Position numbers and translations under genes: made by a program. A model generated the notes under the pieces. That model had not been told where the DNA came from. It was given only the letters and a program-made list of their open reading frames with translations, and did no database searches. Below, piece after piece: positions 14,831-23,948 of a stretch of 64,000 nt of DNA. This DNA is from Bifidobacterium asteroides (GTDB lineage: Bacteria > Actinomycetota > Actinomycetes > Actinomycetales > Bifidobacteriaceae), in assembly GCF_003202755.1 (NCBI RefSeq), contig NZ_QGLK01000004.1, positions 186,001 to 250,000 of the forward strand, written 5' to 3'. Each line of letters opens with the position of its first letter. The stretch's first letter is position 1.

Positions 14831-17530
14831 TCATTCCTCTGCTAGAGCCACGACCGGTGGAGTCCGGTTGACGCGCCTTGCAGGCAGGACGCTTGCCAGA
14901 ATCGCCGCTACGAGCGCCACCAGCAGAATCACCAGGCCAATGGACCAAGGAATCGGGAAAGCTACCGTCCCCAGAGAAGAGAAGATCTCATAGGCTGCAG
15001 CCCAGCCGAAGAGCAGGCCCAGGACCATGCCGGACAAGGACGACCCCAGGGCTATCAGCCCTGACTCCACAGCCAGGGAACGTCTGATCTGCTTGCGGGT
15101 CATCCCGATGGCCCTCAGGGTGGCAGACTCCCGCCGACGTTCCAACACCGACAGGGAAAGCGTGTTGGCTACGCCGATCAGGGCGATGGCCACTGCAACC
15201 GCAAGCAGGCCCAGGATAATCATGAGCAGGCTGTCGATGGTCCGATCCCACTGCTGCTTTTCAGCCAACCCACCCTTCACGGAAACAGCCGAATATCCAG
15301 AAAGCGCACTCTTCACCTTGTCCATAAACGTCGAGACTGTTGGCGAGCCATCAACCTTGGCCCAGATCTGCACGGTCTGAGGCTGAACGCCATTTAGCAA
15401 GGATGAGTCGGTCATGCCATATAAATTGCTGGCATCAATCCCCTGGTAGGGCGCATAGAGGCTAGTTACGAAGAGTCTTTGAGCCACCGACGTGGATCCG
15501 CCATGAGCGTCGCCTTGAATCGGGCTGAGAATATTGAGCCCAAGATTCCCGCCGTTGTGAAAATCCTTCTGTTTGTCCATGAGGTTTTCTGGAAGCAGCA
15601 GGGCATCCGGTCCGGAAAGATCCTTGCCGACCTTGGAGTTCAGAAGGCGATCGATCTTATGCGCATCCAGGGCGAAAATAGTCATTCCCGCCCCGTTCTC
15701 CCCGCCTGATTTGACCATGGCTGCATACTGGGGCACCAGCTCGGCCTGTGCAACCCCGTCGATCCGTCGAATGTCGTTCAGAGCCTTGGCATCCAGACCA
15801 TCAGCGCTGATCTGCAAATCGACCGAATAGTGCTCATCCAGCATGTCGGCCATAGTCTGCTTGGCGCTAGCGGCGCCTGTGACCAGCGTGGCGACCAGTG
15901 TCACGCCGATCAGGAGGGCGGTACCTGTTGCCGCCACACGGGAATGATTCCGCGCGATGTTAGCCACGGCGATTGTGGACGAGGGCCCAACCCGCGAAAC
16001 CAGGGATCCGATTCCCTTGAGCATGAAAGGAATCCAACGATTGGCACTGAGCAAAATGCCCAGGAAGGCAAGGATAATGCCGACGACAGCTATGACAGCA
16101 ACAATATTCGGCCCGTCTCCAGATGCCTTGCCGGCCTTGTCTCCCGTGACATTGAGCCTGACCTGCCAGAGAGACCAGACAGTCATGGTAATGCCCGACA
16201 GAATCATGACAACGCTGAAAAACAGACGTATCCTGCTCGTCTGTTTGTTCTCCAGAAGATCAGCAGGCCTCAGCGCCTCCAAAGGACTGACTCTGGTGGC
16301 GGCCCATGAAGAGTTGAGGGAGGCCAAGACCGTAACGACGATGCCGAAAACGAGAGGCACCAGGATAACCGCCGGAGTCAGCTTCAATTGGAAGTAGAGG
16401 GAATTCGTATGAGCCTTAACTGCACCCAGAATAGCCATGATGCCAATGGCGGCGCCGACCCCGATCAAGGATGCCACAGCGCCCAGGATGATGGAACGAA
16501 TCAGGACGCTGGCCCTGACCTGGCTCTTATTGGCGCCTATAGTCCTCAGGAGGGCCAGGTAGCGACGTTGCCGAGCAACCATGACCTGGAAGGTGTTGGC
16601 GATGACGGTGGCAGCCACGAACATGGCCAGTGTGCCAAAGACAAGAAGGAAAGTGGTCACGGGGTTTTGGGAACCACCGAGCGCGGTCTTGACCAGTCGG
16701 TCCTCCATGGTGTGACGGTCTTCAAGGGAATAGCCGGAAGGCATGAGCCTGCGCAGAGAAGCCAGACTCCCATCAAGGTCGCTTCCCTGCCCGCCAACAT
16801 TCAGGTAAACGTTCTGGGCATACAGGTTACCCATTTCACCAAGACCTGCTGTAGCCATAAAAGCATCTATGATCTTGGGGGTCAGCACGATTGCGCCGCC
16901 CGACTCGCCAAACTCGCCGCCCTCGTTGCCCTGGTTCGAACTGACGCCCGACAAGGTCAGGGGCTTCGATATGAATCTGCCCGCAACCTGGTCAGCGCTG
17001 GCCTGCCCTTTCTGCCCAAGATCCTCGGAAATATACAGCATATTAGGCGACAGATTCAGACTCACCTTGTCACCCAGGGAGAGCTTGAGTCTGGAAACAG
17101 TCGGCCCGGGTAAAACCACTTGGTCATCAGCGCTGGGCCAGGATCCCTTGGACAAACCGACCGGCATCAGCGATGAATCCGCCATAGGAATGGCAATCAC
17201 GCTCTCGCTTTTGATCTTGCCGGCGCGAACATCCACCATGAGCTGCGTGTCTGATCTGACTCCGTGAAGGCCTGGGACTTTTGCCAGCTCCTCGGTTTTG
17301 AAGTCCTTCACCCTCTTCTGATCGGGATGGCTCCCTTCCGCAGGGATGATGGCGTAGTTGGCCTGAGCAGCATCGGATGAGACCATCCGCCGCATGGAAA
17401 CGTCCATGGTATTTCCGAAGAGGAAGGTCATGGCAATAAACAGTGTTCCGACGACAATGGCAATGCCCGCGGGAATCATCATGCCCAGGTCATGCCGCAT
17501 CATTTTTCTGGCAACGAACAACATAAACAT
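14831..17530 (-). CDS. ABC transporter permease, FtsX/MacB-like (copy 2)
   Basis: Membrane permease of 899 residues with the same architecture as the protein at 10823-13492: one N-terminal helix (AGIAIVVGTLFIAMTFLFGN), an extracytoplasmic domain, an FtsX block around residues 295-410 (ANTFQVMVARQRRYLALLRT) and a second one at the C-terminus (SLSVLERRRESATLRAIGMT). The ATPase gene lies five bases upstream on the same strand. The two permeases share many identical short blocks, which supports tandem duplication of a whole ABC unit. Substrate unknown. Confidence 0.88.
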   Translation of the reverse strand: MFMLFVARKMMRHDLGMMIPAGIAIVVGTLFIAMTFLFGNTMDVSMRRMVSSDAAQANYAIIPAEGSHPDQKRVKDFKTEELAKVPGLHGVRSDTQLMVDVRAGKIKSESVIAIPMADSSLMPVGLSKGSWPSADDQVVLPGPTVSRLKLSLGDKVSLNLSPNMLYISEDLGQKGQASADQVAGRFISKPLTLSGVSSNQGNEGGEFGESGGAIVLTPKIIDAFMATAGLGEMGNLYAQNVYLNVGGQGSDLDGSLASLRRLMPSGYSLEDRHTMEDRLVKTALGGSQNPVTTFLLVFGTLAMFVAATVIANTFQVMVARQRRYLALLRTIGANKSQVRASVLIRSIILGAVASLIGVGAAIGIMAILGAVKAHTNSLYFQLKLTPAVILVPLVFGIVVTVLASLNSSWAATRVSPLEALRPADLLENKQTSRIRLFFSVVMILSGITMTVWSLWQVRLNVTGDKAGKASGDGPNIVAVIAVVGIILAFLGILLSANRWIPFMLKGIGSLVSRVGPSSTIAVANIARNHSRVAATGTALLIGVTLVATLVTGAASAKQTMADMLDEHYSVDLQISADGLDAKALNDIRRIDGVAQAELVPQYAAMVKSGGENGAGMTIFALDAHKIDRLLNSKVGKDLSGPDALLLPENLMDKQKDFHNGGNLGLNILSPIQGDAHGGSTSVAQRLFVTSLYAPYQGIDASNLYGMTDSSLLNGVQPQTVQIWAKVDGSPTVSTFMDKVKSALSGYSAVSVKGGLAEKQQWDRTIDSLLMIILGLLAVAVAIALIGVANTLSLSVLERRRESATLRAIGMTRKQIRRSLAVESGLIALGSSLSGMVLGLLFGWAAAYEIFSSLGTVAFPIPWSIGLVILLVALVAAILASVLPARRVNRTPPVVALAEE

Positions 17531-17535
17531 TACCC

Positions 17536-18426
17536 TCAGCGATGAGCAGCCGAGTCAGCTGTAGCCGCGGAGGCCATGACCTCCTCGGAGAGCAGTGCGT
17601 TCATAGAATCCACAGTGGGTCTGTCCTGGTCTGCCACGATTCGCCCATCCGCAAAGACCAAAGCGCGGTCGGCAAAGGAGGCCGCAAAAACATCATGTGT
17701 GACCATGATGATGGTCTGTCCCAGCTCGCGGACCGAGTCCCTCAGGAAGCTGAGGACCTCCGTCGAGGAGGCTGTGTCCAAGTTTCCGGTGGGTTCGTCC
17801 GCAAAGACAATGGAAGGTTTGGTAATGAGGGCCCTGGCGATGGCCACACGTTGCTGCTGACCGCCCGAAAGCTCGCTGGGCCGGTGGCTCAGCCTCTCCT
17901 CCAAGCCCAGGGTCTTGGCCAGAACCTCCAGCCAGGCTGTGTCTGGCTTGGCCCCATCCAGGATCAGAGGCATGAGGATGTTCTGCTTGGCCGTAAACAT
18001 GGGCAGGAGGTTGAAGCTTTGGAAAATAAAGCCCAGGCTCTGGCGCCTCAAGAGAGTCAGCTGATTGTCGTTGAGCTTGGTCAGGTCGACCACTCCCCTC
18101 CGCCCTCCATGGCGGCTGGCTCGACTGCCCTTCACCCCGGCAGCATCGGTCCCGTTCAGGTAGACATGTCCGGAGGTAACGGTGTCCAAGCCGGCCAAGG
18201 TATGCATGAGAGTGGACTTGCCCGACCCGGAGGGACCCATGATGACTGTGAACCTGCCCCGTTCGAATTCGACATCAACACCCCGTAGGGCATGGACCAG
18301 GTTCTCCCCACTCCCATAGTCCTTGGTCAGTCCCTTGGCCTTGATGGCCACCTGGGCGATCTGCCTCGGTTTCCCCGCACCGGACGACAAATCAGAAGAC
18401 GTCCTCGTCTTTGCTCCATGTTTCAT
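17536..18426 (-). CDS. ABC transporter ATP-binding protein, MacB/LolD-like (copy 2)
   Basis: ATPase partner of the permease at 14831-17530, 296 residues. Walker A GPSGSGKSTLMHTLAGLD, Q-loop FIFQSFNLLPMF, signature LSGGQQQRVAIARAL, Walker B IVFADEPTGNLD and VTHD are all intact. The N-terminal 30 residues are variable and polar. An insert near residues 100-118 is Gly/Arg-rich. The spacing of five bases to the permease points to translational coupling. Confidence 0.92.
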   Translation of the reverse strand: MKHGAKTRTSSDLSSGAGKPRQIAQVAIKAKGLTKDYGSGENLVHALRGVDVEFERGRFTVIMGPSGSGKSTLMHTLAGLDTVTSGHVYLNGTDAAGVKGSRASRHGGRRGVVDLTKLNDNQLTLLRRQSLGFIFQSFNLLPMFTAKQNILMPLILDGAKPDTAWLEVLAKTLGLEERLSHRPSELSGGQQQRVAIARALITKPSIVFADEPTGNLDTASSTEVLSFLRDSVRELGQTIIMVTHDVFAASFADRALVFADGRIVADQDRPTVDSMNALLSEEVMASAATADSAAHR

Positions 18427-18514
18427 GCTTCCATTTTACCCACCACAATATTTCCGCCTGACCAGTCAGATGCTGTCCGCCACTGGAGAGGGGAAGAGGG
18501 AAACATATACAAAA

Positions 18515-18550
18515 GTGCCCATCGAAACGTAATGAGGTTTCGACAGGCAC
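18515..18550 (-). terminator. Terminator hairpin downstream of metY
   Basis: Arms GTGCC-TCGAAAC and GTTTCGA-GGCAC (18515-18527 and 18537-18550) form an interrupted stem. On the minus strand, which carries metY, a TTTT run follows the hairpin. It lies about 70 bases after the metY stop. Confidence 0.65.
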
Positions 18551-18620
18551 CTTGTGCTTCTTCCTCTTCTCGGTCATATATCACGCGGATACGGCACCGA
18601 GAAGGAAGTGTGATTGTCGG

Positions 18621-19940
18621 CTACTTGGCCAGACCGGACTCCTTCAATGCCCGGAAGGCACCCTTGAGGTCATCCAGAATGTCCTCGATGTTCTCCGTGC
18701 CGATGGAGAGCCTGATGGTACCGGGATGGATTGCCTGATCCTCCAGCTCCTCCGGTGTCTCCTGGGAGTGGGTGGTCGATGCTGGATGGATGGCCAGCGA
18801 CTTCACATCAGCCACGTTGGCCAGAAGGGAGAAGAGATGCAGGTTGTTGATGAAAACCCTGGCCGCATCCTTGCCGCCCTTCAGATCGAAGGTGAAGATG
18901 GAGCCGGCGCCGTTCGGGAAGTAGCGCTTGTAGAGCTCGTGGTCGGGGCGCCCCTCAATGGCCGGGTGGCTGACCGACTCCACCTCCGGCACGGTCTGCA
19001 GGTAGTCCACTACCTTCAGGGCGTTCTCAACGTGGCGCTCAACCCTCAGCGAGAGCGTCTCGGTCCCTTGCAGGAGGAGGAAGGCTGCGAAGGGCGAGAT
19101 GACGGCGCCAGTGTCGCGCAGGAGGATGGCACGAATGCGGGTGACGAAGGCCGCAGAACCCAGATCCTGGTAGAAGCGGAGACCGTGGTAGCTGGGGTCA
19201 GGCTCAGTCAGGGTGGGGAACTTGCCGGGCACTGCCGCCCAGTCGAACTTGCCGCCTTCCACGACTACCCCGCCCAAGGTGGTGCCATGGCCACCGATGA
19301 ACTTGGTGGCCGATTCCACGACGATGTCAGCGCCGTGCTCCAGCGGACGGAACAGGTAAGGAGTGGCGAATGTATTGTCGACAATCACCGGCAGGTTGTG
19401 GTCATGAGCGATCTTGGAGATGGCCTCGAAATCGGGCAGGTCGGCGTTGGGGTTGCCGAAGGTCTCGAAGAAGACCAGCTTGGTGTTCTCCTTGATGGCC
19501 GACTCGAAGTTGGATGGGTCCGAAGGATCCACGAAGGTGGTCTCCACACCATCGCGGGGCAAAGTGTGCTTGAGGAGGTTGAAGGTTCCGCCGTAGATGT
19601 TCTTGGAGGACACGATATGGTCTCCGGTCTGGGTGATGTTCCGGAAGGCATACTCCACTGCGGCTGCTCCCGATGCCACGGCCAAGCCGGCAGTGCCGTT
19701 CTCCAAGGCGGCGATCCTGTCCTCGAAGACCCCCTGGGTGGAGTTGGTCAGACGGCCGTAGATGTTGCCCGGATCCTTCAGCGCGAACCGAGCTTCGGCG
19801 TGGTCGAAGTCGTGGAAGACGTAGCTGGTGGTGGCGTAGATGGGCACGGCCCGGGAATCAGTGGCGGGGTCGGCCTGCTCCTGGCCCACGTGGAGCTGAA
19901 GCGTCTCGAAATGGTACTTGTGCGGGTTCTGGTCGGTCAT
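18621..19940 (-). CDS. metY: O-acetylhomoserine sulfhydrylase (MetY-type, PLP enzyme)
   Basis: Cytoplasmic PLP enzyme of the Cys/Met metabolism family. It is predicted to make homocysteine from O-acetylhomoserine and sulfide, or methionine from methanethiol. The start FETLQLHVGQ, the PLP-lysine segment VESATKFIGGHGTT and the C-terminal GTIRLSIGTENIEDI match MetY; the length of 439 residues fits MetY better than the shorter MetB. The ATG at 19940 has TAGGA six bases upstream and is preferred to the longer frame start at 19997. The divergent region to the pyridoxal kinase contains a hairpin flanked by A/T runs that may attenuate this gene. The neighbour makes its PLP cofactor. Confidence 0.88.
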   Translation of the reverse strand: MTDQNPHKYHFETLQLHVGQEQADPATDSRAVPIYATTSYVFHDFDHAEARFALKDPGNIYGRLTNSTQGVFEDRIAALENGTAGLAVASGAAAVEYAFRNITQTGDHIVSSKNIYGGTFNLLKHTLPRDGVETTFVDPSDPSNFESAIKENTKLVFFETFGNPNADLPDFEAISKIAHDHNLPVIVDNTFATPYLFRPLEHGADIVVESATKFIGGHGTTLGGVVVEGGKFDWAAVPGKFPTLTEPDPSYHGLRFYQDLGSAAFVTRIRAILLRDTGAVISPFAAFLLLQGTETLSLRVERHVENALKVVDYLQTVPEVESVSHPAIEGRPDHELYKRYFPNGAGSIFTFDLKGGKDAARVFINNLHLFSLLANVADVKSLAIHPASTTHSQETPEELEDQAIHPGTIRLSIGTENIEDILDDLKGAFRALKESGLAK

Positions 19941-20025
19941 GTCGATTCCTATCTGTTGGTGACGTGCGTCCTCTTGTAAGTTCTTGAATGTGACCATAAG
20001 CGGCCCAAGCCCACCTGTTCAAGCC

Positions 20026-20054
20026 AAAAAGGACTTTTCGGTATCGTCCTTTTT
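20026..20054. promoter_or_regulatory. Symmetrical terminator-like hairpin in the metY leader
   Basis: AAAAAGGAC (20026-20034) and GTCCTTTTT (20046-20054) form a hairpin that ends in a T run when read in either direction. No gene ends here. It lies about 90 bases before the metY start and 150 before the pyridoxal kinase start, so transcription attenuation of metY is possible. I could not match a SAM riboswitch. Confidence 0.5.
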
Positions 20055-20206
20055 TATAACAGCTTCCAAAAGGTTGAAAGCGGGCCTTTTTGTCTCGACA
20101 TTGCACACGCGGCAGTACCCGTTTAATCCCTCCGCTGTAGAGTCGAGTAAGCAACGGAAAAAGCTTCGATGCGAACAGCCTCAGCAGGCATGAAGGAGTT
20201 CAAAAG

Positions 20207-21103
20207 ATGGCCGGACAGACGGACGATCAGAACAGGCTCTACCAGCGCGACAGCAAGTACATCCCCCGAGTCGCCGCTGTGCATGACATGTGCGGGTATG
20301 GCAAGTGCTCGCTGACGGCCGCCATCCCCATTCTTTCGGCGGCCGGATGCGACGTTTGCCCGGTGCCTACAGCCCTGTTCAGCGCGCACACCATGTTCAA
20401 GGACTACACCTTCCACGACACCACCGAGATGCTGCCGGGATACCTGGATGCCTGGCAGAAGGAGGGTGTCGACCTGGACGGGATCTACAGCGGGTTCCTG
20501 GGCAGCGCCGAACAGGTTGACATTATTCAGCGCATGTATCGGGAATACCCCAAGGCCCTGAGGCTGGTCGACCCGGTTATGGGCGACGGCGGATCAATGT
20601 ATCCCACCTACACCGAGGAGATGTGCCGGGCCGTGACCAATCTGGTTGATGGAGCCGACCTGCTCATGCCCAACTTGACCGAGGTCAGTCTGCTGACCGG
20701 CATCGACTACGAAGGCCAGGACCTCGACGATGCCCAGGTTGGTGAGCGTCTGGGCCGTCTGCTGGACATGGGCGCGAAAAACGTCATCATCAAGGGCATT
20801 GACCGGAAGGACGGCAAGCTGCGCAACTTTGTGGCCTCGGCAAATCATGGCGGAGTCAGCGAGCGCACCGAGCTGGTCCATGACAAGCTGCCTTTCATGA
20901 TTCACGGGACCGGTGATGCCTTCGCCTCCAGCCTCTGCGGGGCGCTCTTTGCAGGACGAGGCTTGGCCGATGCCGCCCGAATCGCCGGCGAATTCGTCCG
21001 CTCGGCCATGCAGCACACACGCAATCAGCCCGACTATCAGCAACGCGGGGTCAGTTTTGAGCTGGACCTGGGGCAGATGACTGCTCTGGTGCAGGAGCTG
21101 TGA
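20207..21103 (+). CDS. Pyridoxal/pyridoxamine kinase
   Basis: Ribokinase-fold kinase of 298 residues that phosphorylates vitamin B6 vitamers, supplying PLP by salvage. The early segment DMCGYGKCSLTAAIPILSAA, then DPVMGDGG (about residue 125), PNLTEVSLLTGI (about 160) and the catalytic GTGDAFASSL near residue 240 are typical of PdxK/PdxY. The ATG is preceded by AAGGAG at eight bases. The gene is divergent from PLP-dependent metY, an arrangement that may link cofactor and enzyme supply. PdxK versus PdxY cannot be settled by eye. Confidence 0.88.
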   Translation: MAGQTDDQNRLYQRDSKYIPRVAAVHDMCGYGKCSLTAAIPILSAAGCDVCPVPTALFSAHTMFKDYTFHDTTEMLPGYLDAWQKEGVDLDGIYSGFLGSAEQVDIIQRMYREYPKALRLVDPVMGDGGSMYPTYTEEMCRAVTNLVDGADLLMPNLTEVSLLTGIDYEGQDLDDAQVGERLGRLLDMGAKNVIIKGIDRKDGKLRNFVASANHGGVSERTELVHDKLPFMIHGTGDAFASSLCGALFAGRGLADAARIAGEFVRSAMQHTRNQPDYQQRGVSFELDLGQMTALVQEL

Positions 21104-21264
21104 GCCCAAGGTCGCGAAAGCGGCATAGGAGTCTGGGCATTTGTCAAACGTTGAAGACCAAGGTGGATGAATAAAACCTAGACCGCCTTAATCGGCGCAT
21201 TTTTGCCGGCCAGATACGTGGTCAACAATGTGACAAATCAGTCATAGAGCGACCCGGGCACAGC

Positions 21265-21312
21265 AGACCGGAAGGCGTTGCCAGCGAATTCGCCGGCGGT
21301 ACCTTCCGGTCT
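21265..21312 (+). terminator. Terminator-like hairpin after pyridoxal kinase
   Basis: AGACCGGAAGG (21265-21275) pairs perfectly with CCTTCCGGTCT (21302-21312) around a GC-rich inner stem. A T-rich stretch follows. It lies 160 bases after the kinase stop. Confidence 0.6.
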
Positions 21313-21500
21313 CTGTTATCTCTTTATTCCTGGTTTCTTAGTTGCCTGATGCTCTGCTCCCTTCGCTTATTTCTCTCTATGTGTATCGTGCGTTTCTGTT
21401 TCCTTGGTTTCTGCTTTACTTAGTTCCGCTTTGCTTGCTTACGCTTTCTTTCGCTTCTGTTTCAGCTCTCCTTGCCTCTGCCGACTCTTCCTGGTGTAGA
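21313..21500 (+). other. Pyrimidine-rich, adenine-poor tract
   Basis: About 190 bases made almost entirely of T and C with scattered G and very few A. A small frame at 21342-21599 would encode a hydrophobic peptide, but that follows from T-rich codons and is not evidence for a gene. The rest of the gap to yraN holds nothing recognisable. Confidence 0.5.
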
Positions 21501-21632
21501 GATGAATGCAATCGATACAGCATCAGCATCGGGAATCCACTCGTTCATCCACTTTCGTGCGTGCGCAGGATCATTCGACCACATGCCTGGTTCGGCTAGT
21601 CACCGACTTCCTTCCAGTGGTCTCCTAGAAAC

Positions 21633-22361
21633 ATGGACACACAAGAACTGACTAGACCAAATAATCTGCGCACAGCCATAAACGACAGGGGTGGCAGAAC
21701 TGACGCCGATGTTATGATCACAGACCCATTGGTCGCGCGACCCATAAGAGCTCTGCCCGATTCCAAGAGATCCTTCGACAACCCAGAAAACACACGAACT
21801 AGTGGAGCAAGGTTTAGTACGAACAACGATGAATCCATCGACATAGAACTGGCAGATATTGAACGACAGATCAGAATCAGTGGCATAAACAGCCGAGAGC
21901 TCGGACGTTTGGGCGAGGATTACGCCTGCCAGTGGCTGCGGCAACGAAACTGGAAGATTCTAGCCCGCAATTGGAGAAGCAGATTCGGCGAGTTGGACAT
22001 CATCGCTCTGGATCCCGAGGCGACTCTGGTATTCGTAGAGGTCAAGACCAGGCGCACCGGTCGGTTCGGATCCCCAGAACAGGCTGTCGGCCCGCGCAAG
22101 CAGACCCACCTGCGTCACGCAGCAGTCCAATGGCTGATAAGCCACGACCGAGAACCCAACGCACGGCATCGCAGCACCCGATTCGATGTCATCAGCCTGT
22201 CAGTCAAGTCCGACCCTGGCAGAAGCATGTATTCCGAGGGTGCCCATCCCCTGGCTTCCTGTCAGACATCCGCCGAGACCGTCAGAGGATCCAACCATTC
22301 GGGCAGGGGCGGATGGAAACCGGGATCAGTCTTCCTCAGGCACACCAAAGAGGCCTTCTGA
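21633..22361 (+). CDS. YraN/UPF0102-family nuclease-like protein
   Basis: The conserved UPF0102 domain occupies residues about 88-175: ELGRLGEDYACQWLRQRNW, then a PD-(D/E)xK-like core FGELDIIALD...FVEVKTR with the Asp, Glu and Lys in place. The family is uncharacterised and is often found beside comM and dprA, as here. Residues 1-85 are a polar extension not usual for the family; a later start at 21714 is possible. The stop overlaps the next start (TGATG), so the two genes are translationally coupled. Confidence 0.8.
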   Translation: MDTQELTRPNNLRTAINDRGGRTDADVMITDPLVARPIRALPDSKRSFDNPENTRTSGARFSTNNDESIDIELADIERQIRISGINSRELGRLGEDYACQWLRQRNWKILARNWRSRFGELDIIALDPEATLVFVEVKTRRTGRFGSPEQAVGPRKQTHLRHAAVQWLISHDREPNARHRSTRFDVISLSVKSDPGRSMYSEGAHPLASCQTSAETVRGSNHSGRGGWKPGSVFLRHTKEAF

Positions 22362-23947
22362 TGCGTCTTGGATCTGCTGAATCCGTAGGATTGATAGGGC
22401 TCAAGGCCTTTCTCATTCACGTGCAGTCCTTCATCTCCCCAGGGCTGCCCTACTTCTCCATCATCGGGCTGCCGGATGCCTCCTTGTCGGAGTCGCGGGA
22501 ACGGGTCAAATCCGCCTGCTCGGCCTGCGGATTTCGGTGGCCGCAGACCAGAGTCACCGTCAACATGTCCCCTGCTTCAAAACCTAAACACGGCTCCTCA
22601 CACGACCTGGCCATTGCGACCAGCGTCCTAGAAGCCGGCGGTGCGCTGCCGACGGAAGGCCTGGATCATACAGTCATCTTGGGCGAGCTTAACTTGGATG
22701 GCACGATTCTGCCTATCAACGGTCTGCTGCCCATCCTGACGCAGGTCAGAGCTCAGGGAATCACGCGAGCCTTCGTCCCCGCAGACAACCTTGACGAGGC
22801 CCGTCTGGTTCCCGATATTGAGGTTGTCGGACTGCGTCACCTGGGTCAGCTCATTCAGGCCTTGGGCGGGCGAAGCAGAATCGCCGTCCCTGAAGCAGAC
22901 GGCCATAAGAAAGCCGACGAGCCAACCGCCATAGCGAGTGTGCACACTAGGAACTCAGCTCGTAATGTCAACTCCCCCGCCAATGCCGAACCAGCTCCAC
23001 CGAAGCCGGACATGGCTGACGTGATTGGCCAGGAGGAGACCAAGTGGGCCATGATGGTGGCTGCAGCCGGCGGCCACCACATGCTCATGGTCGGTCCTCC
23101 AGGAGCCGGCAAGAGCATGCTTGCGGAACGGCTTCCCAGCATCATGCCCGCTCTGGATGCTGTTCAACAGCTGGAGGTGGCTTCCATCCGATCCCTATGT
23201 GGCACGCTGAGCCAGTATGGGATTACCAATGTGCCACCCTTCGAGGCCCCTCATCATACGATCTCCATGGCGGCCATGGTCGGGGGCGGGGCCGGACTGG
23301 CCACCCCTGGCGCCATCACCCGTGCCCATCGCGGAGTCCTCTTTATGGATGAGGCGCCGGAATTCTCTCCAAGGGTGATCCAATCCCTACGCGAGCCTCT
23401 GGAGATCGGGCGGATCTTCTTGTCCCGGGCCAAGGGCAGCACCACCTTCCCGGCTCGTTTCCAACTGGTCATGGCCGCCAACCCCTGTCCTTGCGGGTAC
23501 GGATACGGCACAGGCGAGCGCTGCACCTGCACACCCCGCGAGCGCCTCCGCTATTGGAACAGGCTGTCAGGGCCCATCATAGACCGCATCGACATCCAGG
23601 CCACGGTCCCTCCAGTGACCGACCCGGGATTCGACGATCACCGTCCACGCCAGCACAGCGCCCAGATACGCAAACGTGTGACCCGCGCCCGCCAGACGGC
23701 AAAAGAGCGTTTTCACAAGGAAGGCTGGACCTGCAACGCCCAGATCAACGGCGAATGGCTGCGCCAGAACACATCATCCAAGGCGCGTTCGGTCGTGGAC
23801 CAAGCCCTGCGCAGACAGCGAATCAGCCTGCGCGGGGCCGACCGGACCATGCGCCTGGCATGGACTCTGGCAGACCTGGACGGACGGCCCAGCCCCGGTG
23901 CCGACGATGTGACCACCGGCATCCTGCTCAGGACAAGGGCCGTCTGA
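22361..23947 (+). CDS. comM: ComM/YifB-family AAA+ ATPase (Mg-chelatase-like)
   Basis: AAA+ helicase-like ATPase of 528 residues associated with branch migration during natural transformation in other bacteria. The N-terminal Lon-S5-like domain (SPGLPYFSIIGLPDASLSES, NMSPASKPKHGSSHDLAIA) is followed by an AAA+ core with Walker A VGPPGAGKSMLAERL near residue 244 and the sensor region GVLFMDEAPEFSPRV. The C-terminal Mg_chelatase_C domain follows. The ATG at 22361 overlaps the yraN stop, and the dprA ATG follows two bases after the TGA. The cluster yraN-comM-dprA is conserved in many bacteria. Confidence 0.92.
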   Translation: MRLGSAESVGLIGLKAFLIHVQSFISPGLPYFSIIGLPDASLSESRERVKSACSACGFRWPQTRVTVNMSPASKPKHGSSHDLAIATSVLEAGGALPTEGLDHTVILGELNLDGTILPINGLLPILTQVRAQGITRAFVPADNLDEARLVPDIEVVGLRHLGQLIQALGGRSRIAVPEADGHKKADEPTAIASVHTRNSARNVNSPANAEPAPPKPDMADVIGQEETKWAMMVAAAGGHHMLMVGPPGAGKSMLAERLPSIMPALDAVQQLEVASIRSLCGTLSQYGITNVPPFEAPHHTISMAAMVGGGAGLATPGAITRAHRGVLFMDEAPEFSPRVIQSLREPLEIGRIFLSRAKGSTTFPARFQLVMAANPCPCGYGYGTGERCTCTPRERLRYWNRLSGPIIDRIDIQATVPPVTDPGFDDHRPRQHSAQIRKRVTRARQTAKERFHKEGWTCNAQINGEWLRQNTSSKARSVVDQALRRQRISLRGADRTMRLAWTLADLDGRPSPGADDVTTGILLRTRAV

Positions 23948-23948
23948 G

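Noticed and set aside
18552-19979. Long 475-codon plus-strand frame
   Set aside because: It is an antisense shadow of metY, which has full family motifs on the minus strand.
21342-21599. Hydrophobic 85-codon peptide gene
   Set aside because: The hydrophobicity follows from the T-rich tract; no ribosome binding site or family match supports it.
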